DNA of 64,000 nucleotides from Gambelia wislizenii. Lineage: Eukaryota; Chordata; Lepidosauria; Squamata; Crotaphytidae. Below are positions 11,481-23,202 of the stretch, one piece after another. Each line of letters begins with the position of its first letter. Position 1 is the stretch's first letter. The notes under the pieces are model-generated. The model made no database searches. It was not told where the DNA came from and worked only from the letters and a program-made list of their open reading frames with translations. The position numbers and the translations under genes are program-made. The stretch spans positions 55,599,001 through 55,663,000 of the forward strand of contig JAUMIR010000003.1 in assembly GCA_030847615.1 (NCBI GenBank). The letters run 5' to 3'.

Positions 11481-14395
11481 TTGAGGTTCCCTGGTCTCTG
11501 GGAGTACCTGGTTTACTTGTCACTCTCGTGGAAGGCCACAGTTGGCAATATTACTTATTACATGAGTAAAAAGATGGGGGCTGTCAAGGCTGGTAACACA
11601 ACCTTTCTCCTTCTGGTAGTTTTGAGGTTTGGGCCCCATCTCAAAGAAGTAGGATTGATAGATGAGAAATCCACCTCTAGCCCTGGTCTGACCTTGCATG
11701 CAAGAGCATCCAAGTCATTATCCATAAAAATGATTAAATAAATAATGTGTGGGGGGGGAGGGGAACAAGAATACATCTAAAGGGAGTGCTTGATCTTATT
11801 AGAATGCAAGCAACAATTTTGCTCATTACAAGTACTCTTCAGTAACCTATGACTGTCCTTGCAAGAGAAAGCTCTGCTGCAAGTAGACATATCCAAAGGC
11901 ACTGCAGGATTAAAGTTCTTTATGCCTGTACCTTATTGCTTGTTGTTTTAATTTTGCTTTGCATTCCTACAAGCCTTCCTGGATATGAAAACAGATTAAT
12001 GCTTCTCCAGCTTTATGATTACTTGATGAACATCTTCTCCCTAAGGGAGTTTTATGAAAGTCATCTGTGAAAACAAAATTATTACTTAATTATATGCCAA
12101 AGTCCACTATTATTTACAGTGATCTGAAGGCAGGGAGAGTGAGAATAATGCCAGTTAAGAAGACAGCTTAGGCCCAATGAATTTATTCAAGATTACATTG
12201 CTGCACAGTGTTAAGGGTATCAGTGATTGTAAGATTTGCACAGTTCTTTGCATTTTCTTCCCTTTTGTGTTTTTTTTTCTTTTCAAATAGCATAAACTGA
12301 TATATGAGATCTGTACTTAACAGGATGGATGGGTTTCTTTTTCTTTTGCCACTGCTTTTTAAAAGTTTTCTCTAATCACAGTATGACAGAATGGCTGGCA
12401 TCTTAGACAAACTGCTATGAGGCATGATCTGCAAATGGATGGTTAAGTGACATGCTTACTGTGCTCACAGTCAGGAAACACAGTGAATTTGCAAATGTAT
12501 AAAAGGTACAGTAGAAAGAAACCCAGCAGGATTTTACAGAATCCCATAAACATCCCCACAGGACTCTTGCAATATTTTGCAAAGGGCACTCAGCCAAAAA
12601 AACCAGAAAGGCCTTTCAGAACATAACAATGAGGAAATGATCAGATTTTAAATTGATGGTTTTGGTGTATCTTATTGCTTTCTAATCTTAGTCCCAAACA
12701 GTTTGAAATCATGCAGAAATGTCAAAATACACTCTCTCTCTTTTTTTCATATGACTCTCCATAAGAGTTACTGTGAAGGAATGACAATAGGCTTTTAAGC
12801 AATACTGTGTGCTTATTTTTTTTTTTTAAAAAATACTAATTATATTGAACATCTAAATGTAGAATTCAGTGTTCAAGGACTTTACCATGTTGGAGCTTTA
12901 ATGAAAATATTATCTAGCCTTTCTCCACTGAAGTGCTCATTGATGATTCTTTGAGTATTTCACTACCATCTTTTTATACAGCCCAAGGACTCTGACAGGC
13001 CCACTCTTCCCCTACAAAGCCTTGTTAACTATGTGATGAATAAATCTGTCACTTTCAATTCAGAACTTGCTTTTTGTTTTGATTACTGCAGGATCCCATA
13101 TCTATGGCAACTTTTCACCACTCCAAATCAATTAAAAAAGTGATTGGCTTAGCTTATCAGAGGAGCAGTGCTGATGGAGGATGACTGATTCATTGAAACT
13201 GAAAGACAGATACCAGGAGTGCTCTTCTCCTCATTTTTTAAAGTGAAAAACAGATAATGAATTCTTATAAAGAATCTATCATAGTCGAACTACACTTGCA
13301 CTATTTCCCCCTCTCCACAAAGGAAGGCTAATTAAATGTCCCTTAAATCAATAGCTAAACTACTGATTAATATGTAGGGGCTTCATTTAAAGAAATTACT
13401 TCATTTCACAAGCTTTTTTTCTTCCAAAAAAAATCAAGCTCAACAAAGGTTTTCTCTCTAACATTGAAAGGATTGGCCTGCATCCTGCACTGAAGTTACA
13501 TATACATAGCCTACATTTATGGACCCATAATTTTTCTGTATTCAGCTATGTTCCATTTTCATGATTGTGGCACTATTGCCATGATCATAAATGCTTCCCA
13601 GACCTACCGTAAACTCCAGGGAGCTGCTCTAAGTGCCAGAAGTCTCACTTAACATTGCTTCAGAATTCCTTTGCTTGGACTGGTTGCATGGAGTTTAATG
13701 TGGATTTCAAGGTTCAACTACATCAGTCACACATTACAAATTCATGCATAATCCCAACCATTTTGTTTTGTTCTAAAAAAAATCTTCTTTTCATTTACTT
13801 ATATGTTTATTAAAGGATAAATAAGTGTACATTGTGTTACATTATACTTAATCATACAATCTTATTATCCAGTATAGGCTCACTGAGTGGCACCTGGCAC
13901 AGCCTGGGGACAAACTAACCCAGGAGTAACCAAACAGCAGAACTACACAGCAGAAAGGGCACAAAAACAAAGGCTTCACCTCGCAGCCATTTCACTGCTC
14001 TGACCCACTTTCACACACAAAAAGACTTACAGACAGCAAGGTTCATTCAAAGATATCTGGAGATCTTTATCTTCAGTTGCAATATAAACAAATACAGTAT
14101 GTACACAGCAAAACTCATTAACAAATTCAACAGCAATATCTACAACACCCACCAACACTCCTTCTTTCTCCATGGCACCAGCCCACACAAAATGGATCAT
14201 GTGTTTCAACTACATAGGAGTGTTTGATTGCCAGCTTTCTGCCTAGCCACATCTGTGATCAAACCCACTTCAATTGAGCTAGTGTGGTCTGTTGCTTCAA
14301 CATTTTTTCTTTTGCACTTAAAGAAATATTACCCTGACAATTAGCACATAAAACAAAGATATATGAACAGCATAATGTCTATCCTACCCAACTCT
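11481..14395. other. Unassigned AT-rich DNA, no gene seen
   Basis: Short ORFs of 60-86 codons only, with no domain seen. A G8-rich run lies at 11750-11762. Confidence 0.4.
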
Positions 14396-15660
14396 AACCA
14401 TGACTTCCCACTTTCCAAGTCAAAGTCAATAATATCTAAAATATATTAGGCCTCTCTGCTTTGATTGGTTATTTCTGTGCCTTTTGACTGGGGGCCTAAA
14501 AAGAAGAGAAAAATTAGTCTTCAAAGCCCATAGACAAAGGCTTTCCTCCTTTTTTCTTCATAAAAGATATAAACACTTTCCAGTCCTTAAAAAATATTTA
14601 ATAACTTTTCTTCTTCCACCCAGTTTTGTAACTTTCATAATCCATTCTTCTTTTGTTGGCAGAAGAGTACTTTTTCCAGTTCTGGGTCTAGAGGAGGCTT
14701 GCTGCCAAAATCATGTAGTGTATTATTTTAAATTTAACTTCCTTTAATTTGATAACCCCAGTAAAAAAAACCCTGAGGTTTCCAACATATTTTACTATTA
14801 AGGATATCTTGTATCGGCCTCTGAATAATTTTCTAATATACTTTAACATTTTCACACATCCACAGCTTGTGGTAGAAAGTGCTTTCATGAGTTTTGCATT
14901 TCCAACATACATTTTTGAGCCCCTAATACATCTTAGACAATCTCACTGGAGATAAGTACAACCTATACATAATTTTTAAAAAGTTTTCTTTATGATTATA
15001 TGATAATATATTTTGAAGACCAATGGTCCACATTTCCCCCCATTGCTCCAATTCAATGTGTACATTTTGGGCCCATTTAACCATATAATCTTTGATTTGT
15101 TCATCTTCTAATTCTGGTTTTAATAATAACATTTTCCTAACCATCTGTTTCTCCCCACTGCATAAATTAATCTCAGATTCATTTTTCTATATTCAAAGCC
15201 ATAAAGTTCCAGATTCTTAAAATAGAGTGTCTTATGAAGTGGTTGTTGAAATCAGAATTAACTTTTAATTCATCATACCAGATATAGCTGTACCACCCAA
15301 ATCTCAGATCATAAGCCTCAAGACTGAATATCCTGTCATTCTTTAACATTGTCCATTATTTCATCCAAACAAGAGCACAAGCAGAAAAATATAGCTTTAG
15401 TTACAGAAAGCCAAGCCCACCTCTATACCTATCATCTTGAAGAATCTTAAATTTTATTCTCATTTTTTTTTACCTTACTAAATGAATTTAGACAAATCTT
15501 TTTGCCAATTCCTAACGGGTGTCTCATTCATGATAATTGGTATAGTTTGGAAAAGATACAAGATTTTGGGCAACACATTCATTTTTATAGTAAAAATTCT
15601 GCCCATTGCAATAATTTCAATTTGTTCCATCTTTGGAGATAAACAATTTGGTCTGTAGTG
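14396..15660 (-). mobile_element. L1 LINE remnant, ORF2 C-terminal region
   Basis: Reading the minus strand from about 15660 downward gives a broken L1 ORF2 C-terminal region. It includes a KMNVLPKILYLFQTIPI-like segment, then a (G)GLGF motif. Near 14890 a VCWKCKTHE-STFYHKLWMCE-like Cys/His segment is split by stops and shifts. The 60-74-codon ORFs here are pieces of this. The copy is old, with many stops and indels, and 5'-truncated. It ends near 14400. Confidence 0.7.
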
Positions 15661-16147
15661 TAAGATAATGTCAGGGTTTGTTCTGCTTCTAACCCTGTTT
15701 GATGCTCTTGGAATTAGACACAGCCAGAATAGATTTGATTGTCATATTTGTAGGACAACAGTATCTACTCAGAAAAGAATAGAGTAAGAGCTTACACTAT
15801 CCTCATGTATTTACCCATTGCATGAGAATGTGAGACCATATAGTTTAATTGCTGCCTCCATTTTTTGCAAATGTTCACACCATGTCCCGTCTAACAGAGG
15901 ATTCCTGCTATAGTTGCCCTTATAGATTAGATGAAAGTGTGAGGATAGCTGTGCTGGCCACACCCTGCTGGCATGACAGTTAATGGCACTATTCCAGAAT
16001 TCAACCTGTCTTCCATGCTTGGTTTTTTAAATATATGGCTCTACTGTTCCTGCAGTTTTTTCCTTTAATCATCCTATCTGTCCTCAATACACTCTGGGAC
16101 CTCTGAAATAACTTGTACATTGGGAGAAATAAATGCCTGAGGCGAAG
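15661..16147. other. Unassigned DNA
   Basis: No gene or clear repeat is seen. Confidence 0.4.
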
Positions 16148-16806
16148 AACAAAAATCAATGTGTATAGACCCATTGTACTGTCTATTCTCCTTTACGGGT
16201 CTGAAACATGGGTCACCTATCGCCAACACTTACGACTCCTTGAATGCTTTCATTAGCGCTGTATATGCACAATCCTGAATATACACTGGACTGACTATGT
16301 GATGAATGTTGTTGTCCTTGAGCAAGCAGGGCTCACCTGCATTGAGGCCATGATATTGAGAACACAGCTGTGCTGGGCAGGGCATATTTCTAGGATGGAG
16401 GACCATCACCTCCCAAAAATAGTACTCTACGGTGAACTCGCCACCGGTCAGTGTAAGAGGGGCACTCCAAAAAAGCGATACAAGGACTCCCTGAAACAAC
16501 ATCTCAGGCTTGGCCAAATTGATCACCGACAATAGTCTGCCCTGGCCTCACATCGGGAGGCATGGAGACGCACTATCCACAATACTGCAGCCTTATTTGA
16601 GAACTCACACTGAACAAGTCTTGAAGAGAAACAACGCAGAAAGAAAGGCAATCCAGAAACATCACCCAAGGAGACCTTCTGCTGTGCTTTCTGCAACCAG
16701 ACTTGTTTATATCAGATTGGCCTTTTTAGTCATCAGCGCACTTGCAGAAAGCATGGGATGAGTCCTTCCTGAATCTTCGTTTGCGAAGAAAAGCCAGAGA
16801 GAGATA
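16148..16806 (+). mobile_element. Non-LTR retrotransposon 3' end (longest of three copies)
   Basis: In plus-strand frames broken by stops near 16256 and 16535, the sequence encodes a LINE C-terminal domain. The order is an LYGSETWVTYRQHLRLLE-like segment, then LCWAGHISRMEDHHLPK, then KKRYKDSLKQHL. After a stop follow SHREAWRRTIHNTAALF and the Cys/His finger CCAFCNQTC ... H ... C. It ends at gaaaagccagagagag. Two shorter copies of the same 3' end lie at 2716-2996 and 48172-48610. The layout suits an apurinic-endonuclease LINE; the clade is uncertain. Confidence 0.75.
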
Positions 16807-17108
16807 TGTTTCAAATATATATATATATATATATATATAATTTTTCACTTACTTGCATCCAAAAAATGTTGGTCTCTCTAGGCATTTTCTAGGTCCTCCA
16901 GTGCAAGTATGCTTCCACTGGAAGCTGATCATAGAGTCATGCTGTAAGAGGTGTTCTCTAGGAATCTCTAGGTCCTCCAGCACAACTCTATGGTATGCTT
17001 GGGCCAGAGGGCATTCATTTTAATAGGCTTCACTGTTATCTGCAGTTTCCAATATCCATGGTAAGTCTGGGAACATATCCCCTGTGGATATAGGAGTCAT
17101 ATTGTATA
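16807..17108 (+). mobile_element. (AT)n tract and possible Tigger-like end
   Basis: An (AT)n run lies at about 16817-16840. The stretch ends cccctgtggatataggagtc near 17090, which resembles the right end of Tigger-type MITEs. The start is not defined. Confidence 0.3.
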
Positions 17109-17148
17109 TTTTAAGGAAACTTGCACAATCCATTCTATTTCATACTAT

Positions 17149-17275
17149 GTGAAGTCAAAGGCTTTCACAGCTGGCATCCATAGATTTCCCTGGGTTTTTT
17201 TTCTGGTTTGTGAGGCCGTGTCCTGGAAGAGTTTATTTCTGCCTTTTTGCCTGCATCTGTGGCTGGCATAACCCC
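17149..17275 (-). repeat. Penelope-like terminal repeat, minus copy
   Basis: On the minus strand the segment reads gccagccacagatgcaggc, then an A-rich stretch, then gcagaaataaactcttcc and a gaggc-type cctcacaaacc motif. It is the inverted partner of 17311-17405. The sequence type (agatgcaggcgaaa-like core with cataaactctt downstream) resembles Penelope-like element terminal repeats that carry a minimal hammerhead ribozyme. Here the GAAA core position reads AAAA, so the ribozyme is not intact. Confidence 0.5.
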
Positions 17276-17310
17276 CCCCCACACACACACACACACTACT
17301 ACCCAACCAT

Positions 17311-17405
17311 TCTCTGAAGGTGCCAGCCACAGATGCATGCGAAATGTCAGAAATAAACTCTCTAGAACATGGCCTCACAGCCCAGAAAAGAAAACAAGGA
17401 AAATC
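17311..17405 (+). repeat. Penelope-like terminal repeat, plus copy with degenerate hammerhead core
   Basis: CTGAAGG at 17314-17320 is followed by gccagccacagatgc and then GAAA at 17341-17344, and then tgtcagaaataaactctcta. The order CUGA-stem-GAAA-GUC fits the minimal hammerhead of Penelope-like elements. The last base of the CUGANGA box is G rather than A, so activity is doubtful. It is separated from its inverted partner by an (AC)n run at 17280-17297. Confidence 0.5.
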
Positions 17406-17708
17406 TATTTCATACTATACCATTTCATTCACACTTTGTTCTATTGCATGCACAGAACAGAACAGTCATTCTTGCTGGCTGACCTGCTATCTCCACTTCT
17501 GGTTTATGCTGCAATCCTATCCCTGATTACCATTTAACCAGTTGAACATAGTGCATTGAGGTCAAAGGTATTTACTTCTGAGTGAGCATGTGTAGAACAG
17601 AACTGCTAGTGTTCCTAACCTTGATCCTTCCAAAATCACTTTCTCAGACCTCATGGACTTACTGTGAATTCTGTCCCAGATAGCCTCTATCCAGGGAATG
17701 TAGACCAT
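17406..17708. other. Unassigned DNA
   Basis: No gene is seen. Confidence 0.4.
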
Positions 17709-18027
17709 GGAGATTATCAAATGTGGCAAAAAGCCATGGCAAAAGATTGCTAGAAGAACAGGAAGGGGTAACCTTACCAGACAACATCTTCCTCCACTGT
17801 TCTGGGGTATAGCATGGCTGTCAGTAAGGTGTCCCTTTTTATTGGTGGCTTGTCCCTGTCAATAGAAAAGGGAAGCCACATCCACAGAAGCGGTACACCC
17901 CAGGAACGGCTGAAGGACACAGCATCTCATAAGGTCACCCTTTCTGTTCTTCTAGTGATCTTCTGGTGACACGGCTTGGAACGAGTTTTTTTTTTATATA
18001 TATGTTCCCTCACATCTGATAATCTAC
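17709..18027. mobile_element. Foldback element of the GGAGATTATCAGA family
   Basis: The left end GGAGATTATCAAATGTG pairs with the right end CACATCTGATAATCTAC. Inside, agaagaacaggaaggggtaa pairs with the mirrored ttaccctttctgttcttct-like right arm, and the centre is tttttattggtggcttgtcc. The related copy at 23203-23512 has the same arms and centre in the opposite orientation. No clear TSD. No ORF of note. Confidence 0.65.
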
Positions 18028-18647
18028 CCCCAGTTGTGAACCTACTTTTATTTTGGTCTTTAAAATTCTTCCACAAGTATTTCCAGTGAATTTGAGATTA
18101 ATTGCATAGTCAGAAATTCTTCTGTTCTGTGAAGTGTGTCAAGACCACTGCTGCAGCTGATGGATGGTGAAGGATGAAAGTCCTAGGCCCTGTTTACACG
18201 GCAAAATAAGTCCATGAAGAAATCACTAAGATTCCTAATAGTTCACACACATTGCACCACAATATCACCTCATTTAGAAGGGGGGAACTCAAAAACTCAA
18301 AAGTAGCATAATAAGGGTTTTCACTACTTTTCCTGACTTTTTTGAAAAGTAGCTTGACTTAGTGCACTATCGATTGTGTGAACTACCATTTTGCAAAAGT
18401 CTGTGTGAATTACCAGCAATCTTCCCAAAACAACAACAGCAGAGCTAAGCCATGATTGATTGGACTGGCCAGGGAGGGGGTGGAGTTGTAAGAGATGGAG
18501 GAGTCTCAGATGAAAAGATCCAGCCACTGTTGTTTCCAGCCATGGAAAAGATCCAGCCAGTGCTATCCTCATCCCAGTCGCCCAGCTGTCTGCGTCCCGG
18601 ATTGCTTGGCTGCTGCAGCTGAAGAATCCCCAGTTAGCCTGTTCCCT

Positions 18648-18678
<31 letters not shown>

Positions 18679-18754
18679 AATTGAGTAGTGATCTGCTTCT
18701 CTGGCTGTTCACTCCCTCACCCTGCTGTGATCATGTTTGTGTGTATGTGTGTGA
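18028..18754. other. Unassigned DNA with GT microsatellite
   Basis: A (GT)n run lies at about 18651-18672. The ORF of 159 codons that overlaps here runs through this microsatellite and into the next foldback element, so it is not a gene. Confidence 0.45.
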
Positions 18755-18990
18755 GGACTTTTTCGGATGCGTCAAAAATAACGCAAGCAGCCTCGTCACG
18801 TTGCGAGGCTGCTGCACTGCAGAGCATCGGTTTCGGATGACGCTCTCCCCTACTGGTACTGTTGCGGTACCACGGGGAGATTTGAGCATCATATTTCGTT
18901 GGTTTTTAATCACGATCAACAGTACTGGCAGGGGAGAGCGTCATCCGAAACCGATGCTCTGCAGCTATTTTTGACCATCCAAAAAAGTCC
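18755..18990. mobile_element. Foldback MITE, copy B (236 bp)
   Basis: It starts GGACTTTTTCGGATGCGTC and ends GACCATCCAAAAAAGTCC. The inner motif TTTCGGATGACGC (18831-18843) pairs with GCGTCATCCGAAA. The outer arm contains the gcagcctcg/cgaggctgc hairpin also seen in copy A. Flanks are TGA and AGA (two of three match), so the TSD is weaker here. The core differs from copies A, C, D and E. Confidence 0.75.
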
Positions 18991-19919
18991 AGAGAGAGAG
19001 GGAGAGGGAGAGGGAGAGTGGGTGAGGGGAAGGGAGGCTTGATGGGGGGATGGCTCATCGGTGCCTGAAAGGCTGCCTCCTGCCACCCACCCTTCTTGCT
19101 TTGGGAAGAAGAGGGAGCACTCCCTGCTAAGGGATGAAAACTAGCAGGCATTCCTCTGGTAATCAGAGGAGGGAAAGATGCCAGCACTTTCTCTCTCTCT
19201 CTCTCTCTCTCTTTCCCTCCCTCCCTCTCATCTTCCCGGCATCTTCCTCCAGATGTGCTTGGGAGGCCACACACCCCACCTTTGTCTGTGTGAACTAGGA
19301 AGCAGAAAACTAAACATCAGAAAACTAAACGATTTTGCAGTAAATCATGTAAACTATGCAGCACTGGTATGAAAATGAACTAAAGCGCAAACTATTGCAA
19401 TAAAAACTGCCATGTAACTGAGCCCCTAGAAACAGAACAGATCCACTAATTTTATATGCCATGTTCCCTCTGTACATTGTCAAATTATAACAAGGCCTTA
19501 GTTCATGTTATGGTCTGGTTCCTGGAGCATTATCATGTATCAGAAAATATCAAAGATCTGATTCTCATATTTGAACTGTTTGAGATTAATTTGGGCATTT
19601 CAGAATGTGTAAAAGAAGTGCAAAATGCAAAATGTGAGCCCATAATTGAAGAAAGACAACACTGGAGAGGGCAGCAAATTGACACACCATTTAGGATCTT
19701 ATTTGACAAAGCATTTAGAAGTAGCAGTAGGAGCAACCTACTTCAAAGTGGAAAGAAATAATTAATTGTATGGTACAAACCTTGGCTGGAACTGAATCTT
19801 CTTTTCTCTTTTGAAGAAAAGCTTAAGTCACACAATCAATGATAATTATAGTAATATCAATGCAGAAGGTCCAGGATGCAAATTGCTTTTGTAGAAGGAA
19901 GAAGAAAGACTTTGTGGAG
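18991..19919. other. Purine/pyrimidine-rich tracts and unassigned DNA
   Basis: There is a GA-rich tract at 18991-19035 and a (TC)n tract at 19187-19213. A 101-codon ORF at 19456-19761 has no domain I recognise and no support from context. Confidence 0.45.
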
Positions 19920-20110
19920 AGATTCAGTAATTTCTATACATAAAATGCTTTAAAGAACTATGTTGTATAAAATTCTTCACAGAACTATGGTGTGAATAAT
20001 GTTGGTCATTTTGACAATGATTATATTTTTTTCTGCAGGTTGAATTTTTCTCCAGGAAATCTCCACAATCCCAATCCACCCCCCCCCATCAGCGCAGCTA
20101 TGGGGTGGGG

Positions 20111-20206
20111 ATTGGTCTTTGCCACGAGGGAAGGGTGGAGACAAATGCCTGACGTCAGGTTGACGTCAGGAGAGGGGGTGGGGCTGAGCAGAAGGCCTAT
20201 TTAAGG
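20111..20206 (+). promoter_or_regulatory. Promoter-like block, left arm
   Basis: ATTGG (inverted CCAAT) at 20111-20115, perfect CRE TGACGTCA at 20150-20157 and again at 20161-20168, and a TATTTAAG TATA-like box at 20199-20206. The spacer (20223-20241) lies about 17-35 bp downstream, where initiation would be expected. Function is inferred only from motif order. Confidence 0.45.
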
Positions 20207-20258
20207 CTGCTCCGCCCTGCCCCACTCGAAGAGAGAGAGCAGGGCAGGGCGGAGCAGC

Positions 20259-20353
20259 CTTAAATAGGCCTTCTGCTCAGCCCCACCCCCTCTCCTGACA
20301 TCAACCCGACGTCAGGCATTTGTCTCCGCCCTTCCCTCGTGGCAAAGACCAAT
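20259..20353 (-). promoter_or_regulatory. Promoter-like block, right arm
   Basis: This mirrors the left arm: TATA-like box (complement of 20259-20266) and CCAAT at 20349-20353. Both CRE boxes have lost one base here (TGACATCA at 20296-20303, CGACGTCA at 20307-20314). It would fire toward the left block. Confidence 0.4.
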
Positions 20354-20541
20354 CCCCACCCCATGGCTGCACTGATGGGGGGCGGATTGGGATTGTGGAG
20401 ATTTCCTGGAGAAAAATTCAACCTGCAGAAAAAAATATAATCATTGTCAAAATGACCAACATTATTCACACCATAGTTCTGTGAAGAATTTTATACAACA
20501 TAGTTCTTTAAAGCATTTTATGTATAGAAATTACTGAATCT

Positions 20542-21985
20542 AATGGACTATATCATGATCTGCAGCTCTGCAAATAATTTCAATACTAGCTTAATTGTAT
20601 TTTATTTAATTGCTAGTATTATATTTGGGAGGGAGTTTGTCTAGACTAGAAAGTAGCTTATAAATAGTTGTGGTCAGTCTCTACGTTGGGACTTCCTTTC
20701 CTTTGCCAGGTTTTTGGGGTCCATACAAGATTCAATAAAAGAGAGGCGTTGTTCAATTTTGTCTCAAAATGTGTATTTTAATACTCATTTTAATGCACTT
20801 TTAAATGCGTAAGTCCTGATCTGCACATTAGAGACAGAAAAGGGCATTTTGAATAGATGTCTGCAAAGCCTGGATCTCTCAAATTTCTATAGTTTAATGG
20901 ATAATGTTATATTCTTCCTCAGACTAAAAGAAAAAAGTATAGTCCACTTCTGAGTTCTTATAGGGGAGGAGACGTCCCCACCTAGCAAACTGGCACTGAA
21001 GCAAACTCCTTAATGGATTCAACACATACAGCATTACCATTATGTTTTGGCACCTATTCCACTGGTTTCATTAAATGAAAGATTAAGGTTTTACACATGG
21101 AAGTGGTTCCCCACCCACCAAGACACTACAAATTCTTGATAGCTTTAAGAGAACTAGAGCTCATCAGTTTCTGAAGAGAAGTGAGTGCTTTAGTCCTTGC
21201 AAAACAAACAGGCATGATCTTTTAAAGCTAGAGTACGTAATCTCTAATAACATTTTGAAAAACAGTAATATTTTAAAAGGCTTGTTGACCGAGGGAAAAA
21301 CATGGGCCATTTTATGAGCTATCCGATGCAATGCTAATCCAGCCGGCTGGACCTGCATTTGATATCACACATTCTGCAAATGTTCAGCTTTATTGAAGGT
21401 AATTTAAAAGGACAGTTCACACAATTATTCAGAGAAGTTTTTGTGGAACTTTTATGAACTCAAAAACAATTTTATTAAAACAAATATTTTCCAGGTATTT
21501 ATAAATCCATTTTAGGAAAAGCATAGGTGTTGATTTATATAGAACACATTTTGCTGGGGTAACAAAGGTAACCTTTTGAACTAGGGGTGACACCTATATC
21601 AGAAGAAAAGCCCTTTTGACGAACTTTAAACCCAGTGAAGAAGGATAACTTTAAAATTTAGAGTGAGAGACTTACTTGTAAAAGGCAGAAAACTATTCAT
21701 AGTCTTAAGCGCAAATGCGGGGGGGGGGGAGAGTCAATTGAAGTTGGGGATGTTCTTATGCTTAGTGGAAGGATAAATATGAATTCTCAATTCTGTTTCA
21801 TTGCAGGGCCTCTAACCATATTGTTGGCTATACCTTAACCAGCTTGTAGTTAACTAGATGACAGGGTAACTTGGCTTTTGTCTTACGAGGTTCCCAATGG
21901 CTCCAACCTATTTGCTAAGACATCAAACTCCAGACTGATTTAGAGTTTGATGACAATAGTCTGATGGGTTGCCGAAAAAGACAAA
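20542..21985. other. Unassigned DNA, possible LTR-like motifs at the start
   Basis: TTATAAATA at 20658-20666 and AATAAA at 20734-20739 could be parts of an LTR, but there is no TSD or partner. A G10 run lies near 21719-21729. No gene is seen. Confidence 0.3.
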
Positions 21986-22135
21986 TGTGATTTGCTTTTT
22001 AGGAGGCATCAAGACCATAGTGTCTAGATCAGGAGAACTAGTAGTGCTACTTTATTCTGCTTTGGTCAGACATCACCTGGAATACTGTGTCCACTTCTGG
22101 GAAACATATTTCAAGAAGGATATTAACAAGTCAAA
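21986..22135 (+). mobile_element. CR1 LINE fragment, diverged
   Basis: The phrase-like series gcatcaagaccatagtgtc, then catcacctggaatactgtgt and ttcaagaaggatatt matches the order found in the CR1 copy at 36521-37455 (ctggagtactgcattcag, then agaaggatat). It is short and broken at both ends. Confidence 0.65.
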
Positions 22136-22784
22136 TGGTTACACTCAAATATTAGGAAGAATATTTTTTTACTGTAAGCACTGCAGTCAGATATATGTCT
22201 TTTGCATCTTGCTATGGGCCCAATGCATGTTCTCAGAGGCCCTAGACAGGATATCTTTCTCATGGGGGGAAAAAAGCAGGGGGTTGCAGTTTGAGAGAGC
22301 TACATGACCCACCTTCACCCCTGGATTCCCAGTTGTTGCTGGTAGTAGTAGAGCTTTCACCAAAATCTGGCTGTTGTTCAAACTGCACACATACTTGAGC
22401 GAAAATGGCTTGAGGAGGCAATGCTTTGGTTACATTAAGGTTGTCCTAATGTAATATCCTCTAACTCCTCTTCTACAATAGTTTAGAATGTGGGTTCTAG
22501 GCACAGTACCAGAAGTTGATAACCAAATTTTCCTTTACACAAATCTCAAATGGACACAATCTGTCGCCCCTACAGAAAGAAATGGGAGAGGCTATCCTCC
22601 CTTACATTACAATCGTGATATAGTAACAGTTAACTTAATGCAAAAATGAATATATTACAAGTTACTTATTATTGTTAATTAGATACTCCCAAGCTCTCGT
22701 CAAGTAACACAATGGCGAGGTGATGGTTTCCCCTTCTTCCATCAACTGCTTTACCATGCCAGCTCTTGTCATAGTTTTTCCTCC
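22136..22784. other. Unassigned DNA
   Basis: No gene is seen. Confidence 0.4.
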
Positions 22785-22990
22785 AAGTAAGGTTCTCAGA
22801 AACAATGTAAAAAAAATACATTTTTTGCAATGTTCGACAAGAAAGGCTGTGACAAGAACCAATGTCTCAACATGTCTTAACACACTGCATGTTTGCATTT
22901 TTTGCAGATTATTTCCTGCTTTTTGCAACAACAAAAAAGATTTTGTGCAAAATATAAAGTTTTTATGCAAAACCATATTTTTCCATGAAA
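22785..22990. repeat. TTTTTGCA-rich foldback repeat
   Basis: It repeats motifs such as ttttttgcaatgtt, ttttttgcagatt and ttttgtgcaaaat in both orientations. This is a diverged relative of the TTTTCTGCACAGAAAA repeats at 10160, 38705 and 55690. Confidence 0.4.
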
Positions 22991-23202
22991 TATAATTTTT
23001 AAATAATTACCCCAAACTAACAACAAAACTCTTGTAATGTTGCTGGAAGGATACAAACTTGAAATATTTCATTCTCAAGTGTGAGAATAAAACAAGCAAA
23101 AATATCCACCCCTAGTTCTCAGGTACGTTGTTTCTTGTATAAAGTAGAGGAAACTTACTTTACAAGGAAAAGGCTCTTTTCAGCTGCTCTGTTTGTCATC
23201 AA

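Larger units (their letters stand above)
19920..20541. repeat. 622-bp near-perfect palindrome with promoter-like arms
   Basis: The left arm 19920-20222 and right arm 20242-20541 are about 97 percent identical as inverted repeats by eye, with a 19-bp spacer. Differences are a handful of substitutions (several C/T or G/A at CpG) and about 3 bp of indel in a C-run. Each arm reads toward the centre as CCAAT-type box, paired CRE-like boxes, GC-rich stretch and TATTTAAG. The 69- and 70-codon ORFs on the two strands are mirror images, not separate genes. I find no TSD and no match to a known family. Confidence 0.85.

Noticed and set aside
18495..18974. 159-codon plus-strand ORF
   Set aside because: It crosses a GT microsatellite and foldback copy B and has no domain.
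19456..19761. 101-codon ORF that looks less repetitive than its neighbours
   Set aside because: No recognisable domain, no splice or promoter context and AT-rich composition like the flanks; not enough to call a gene.
19992..20469. Pair of near-identical 70-codon ORFs on opposite strands
   Set aside because: They are the two arms of one palindrome; no domain or start context supports a protein.
20542..20790. Possible solo LTR next to the palindrome
   Set aside because: It has TATA- and AATAAA-like motifs only; no TSD, no partner and no clear ends.
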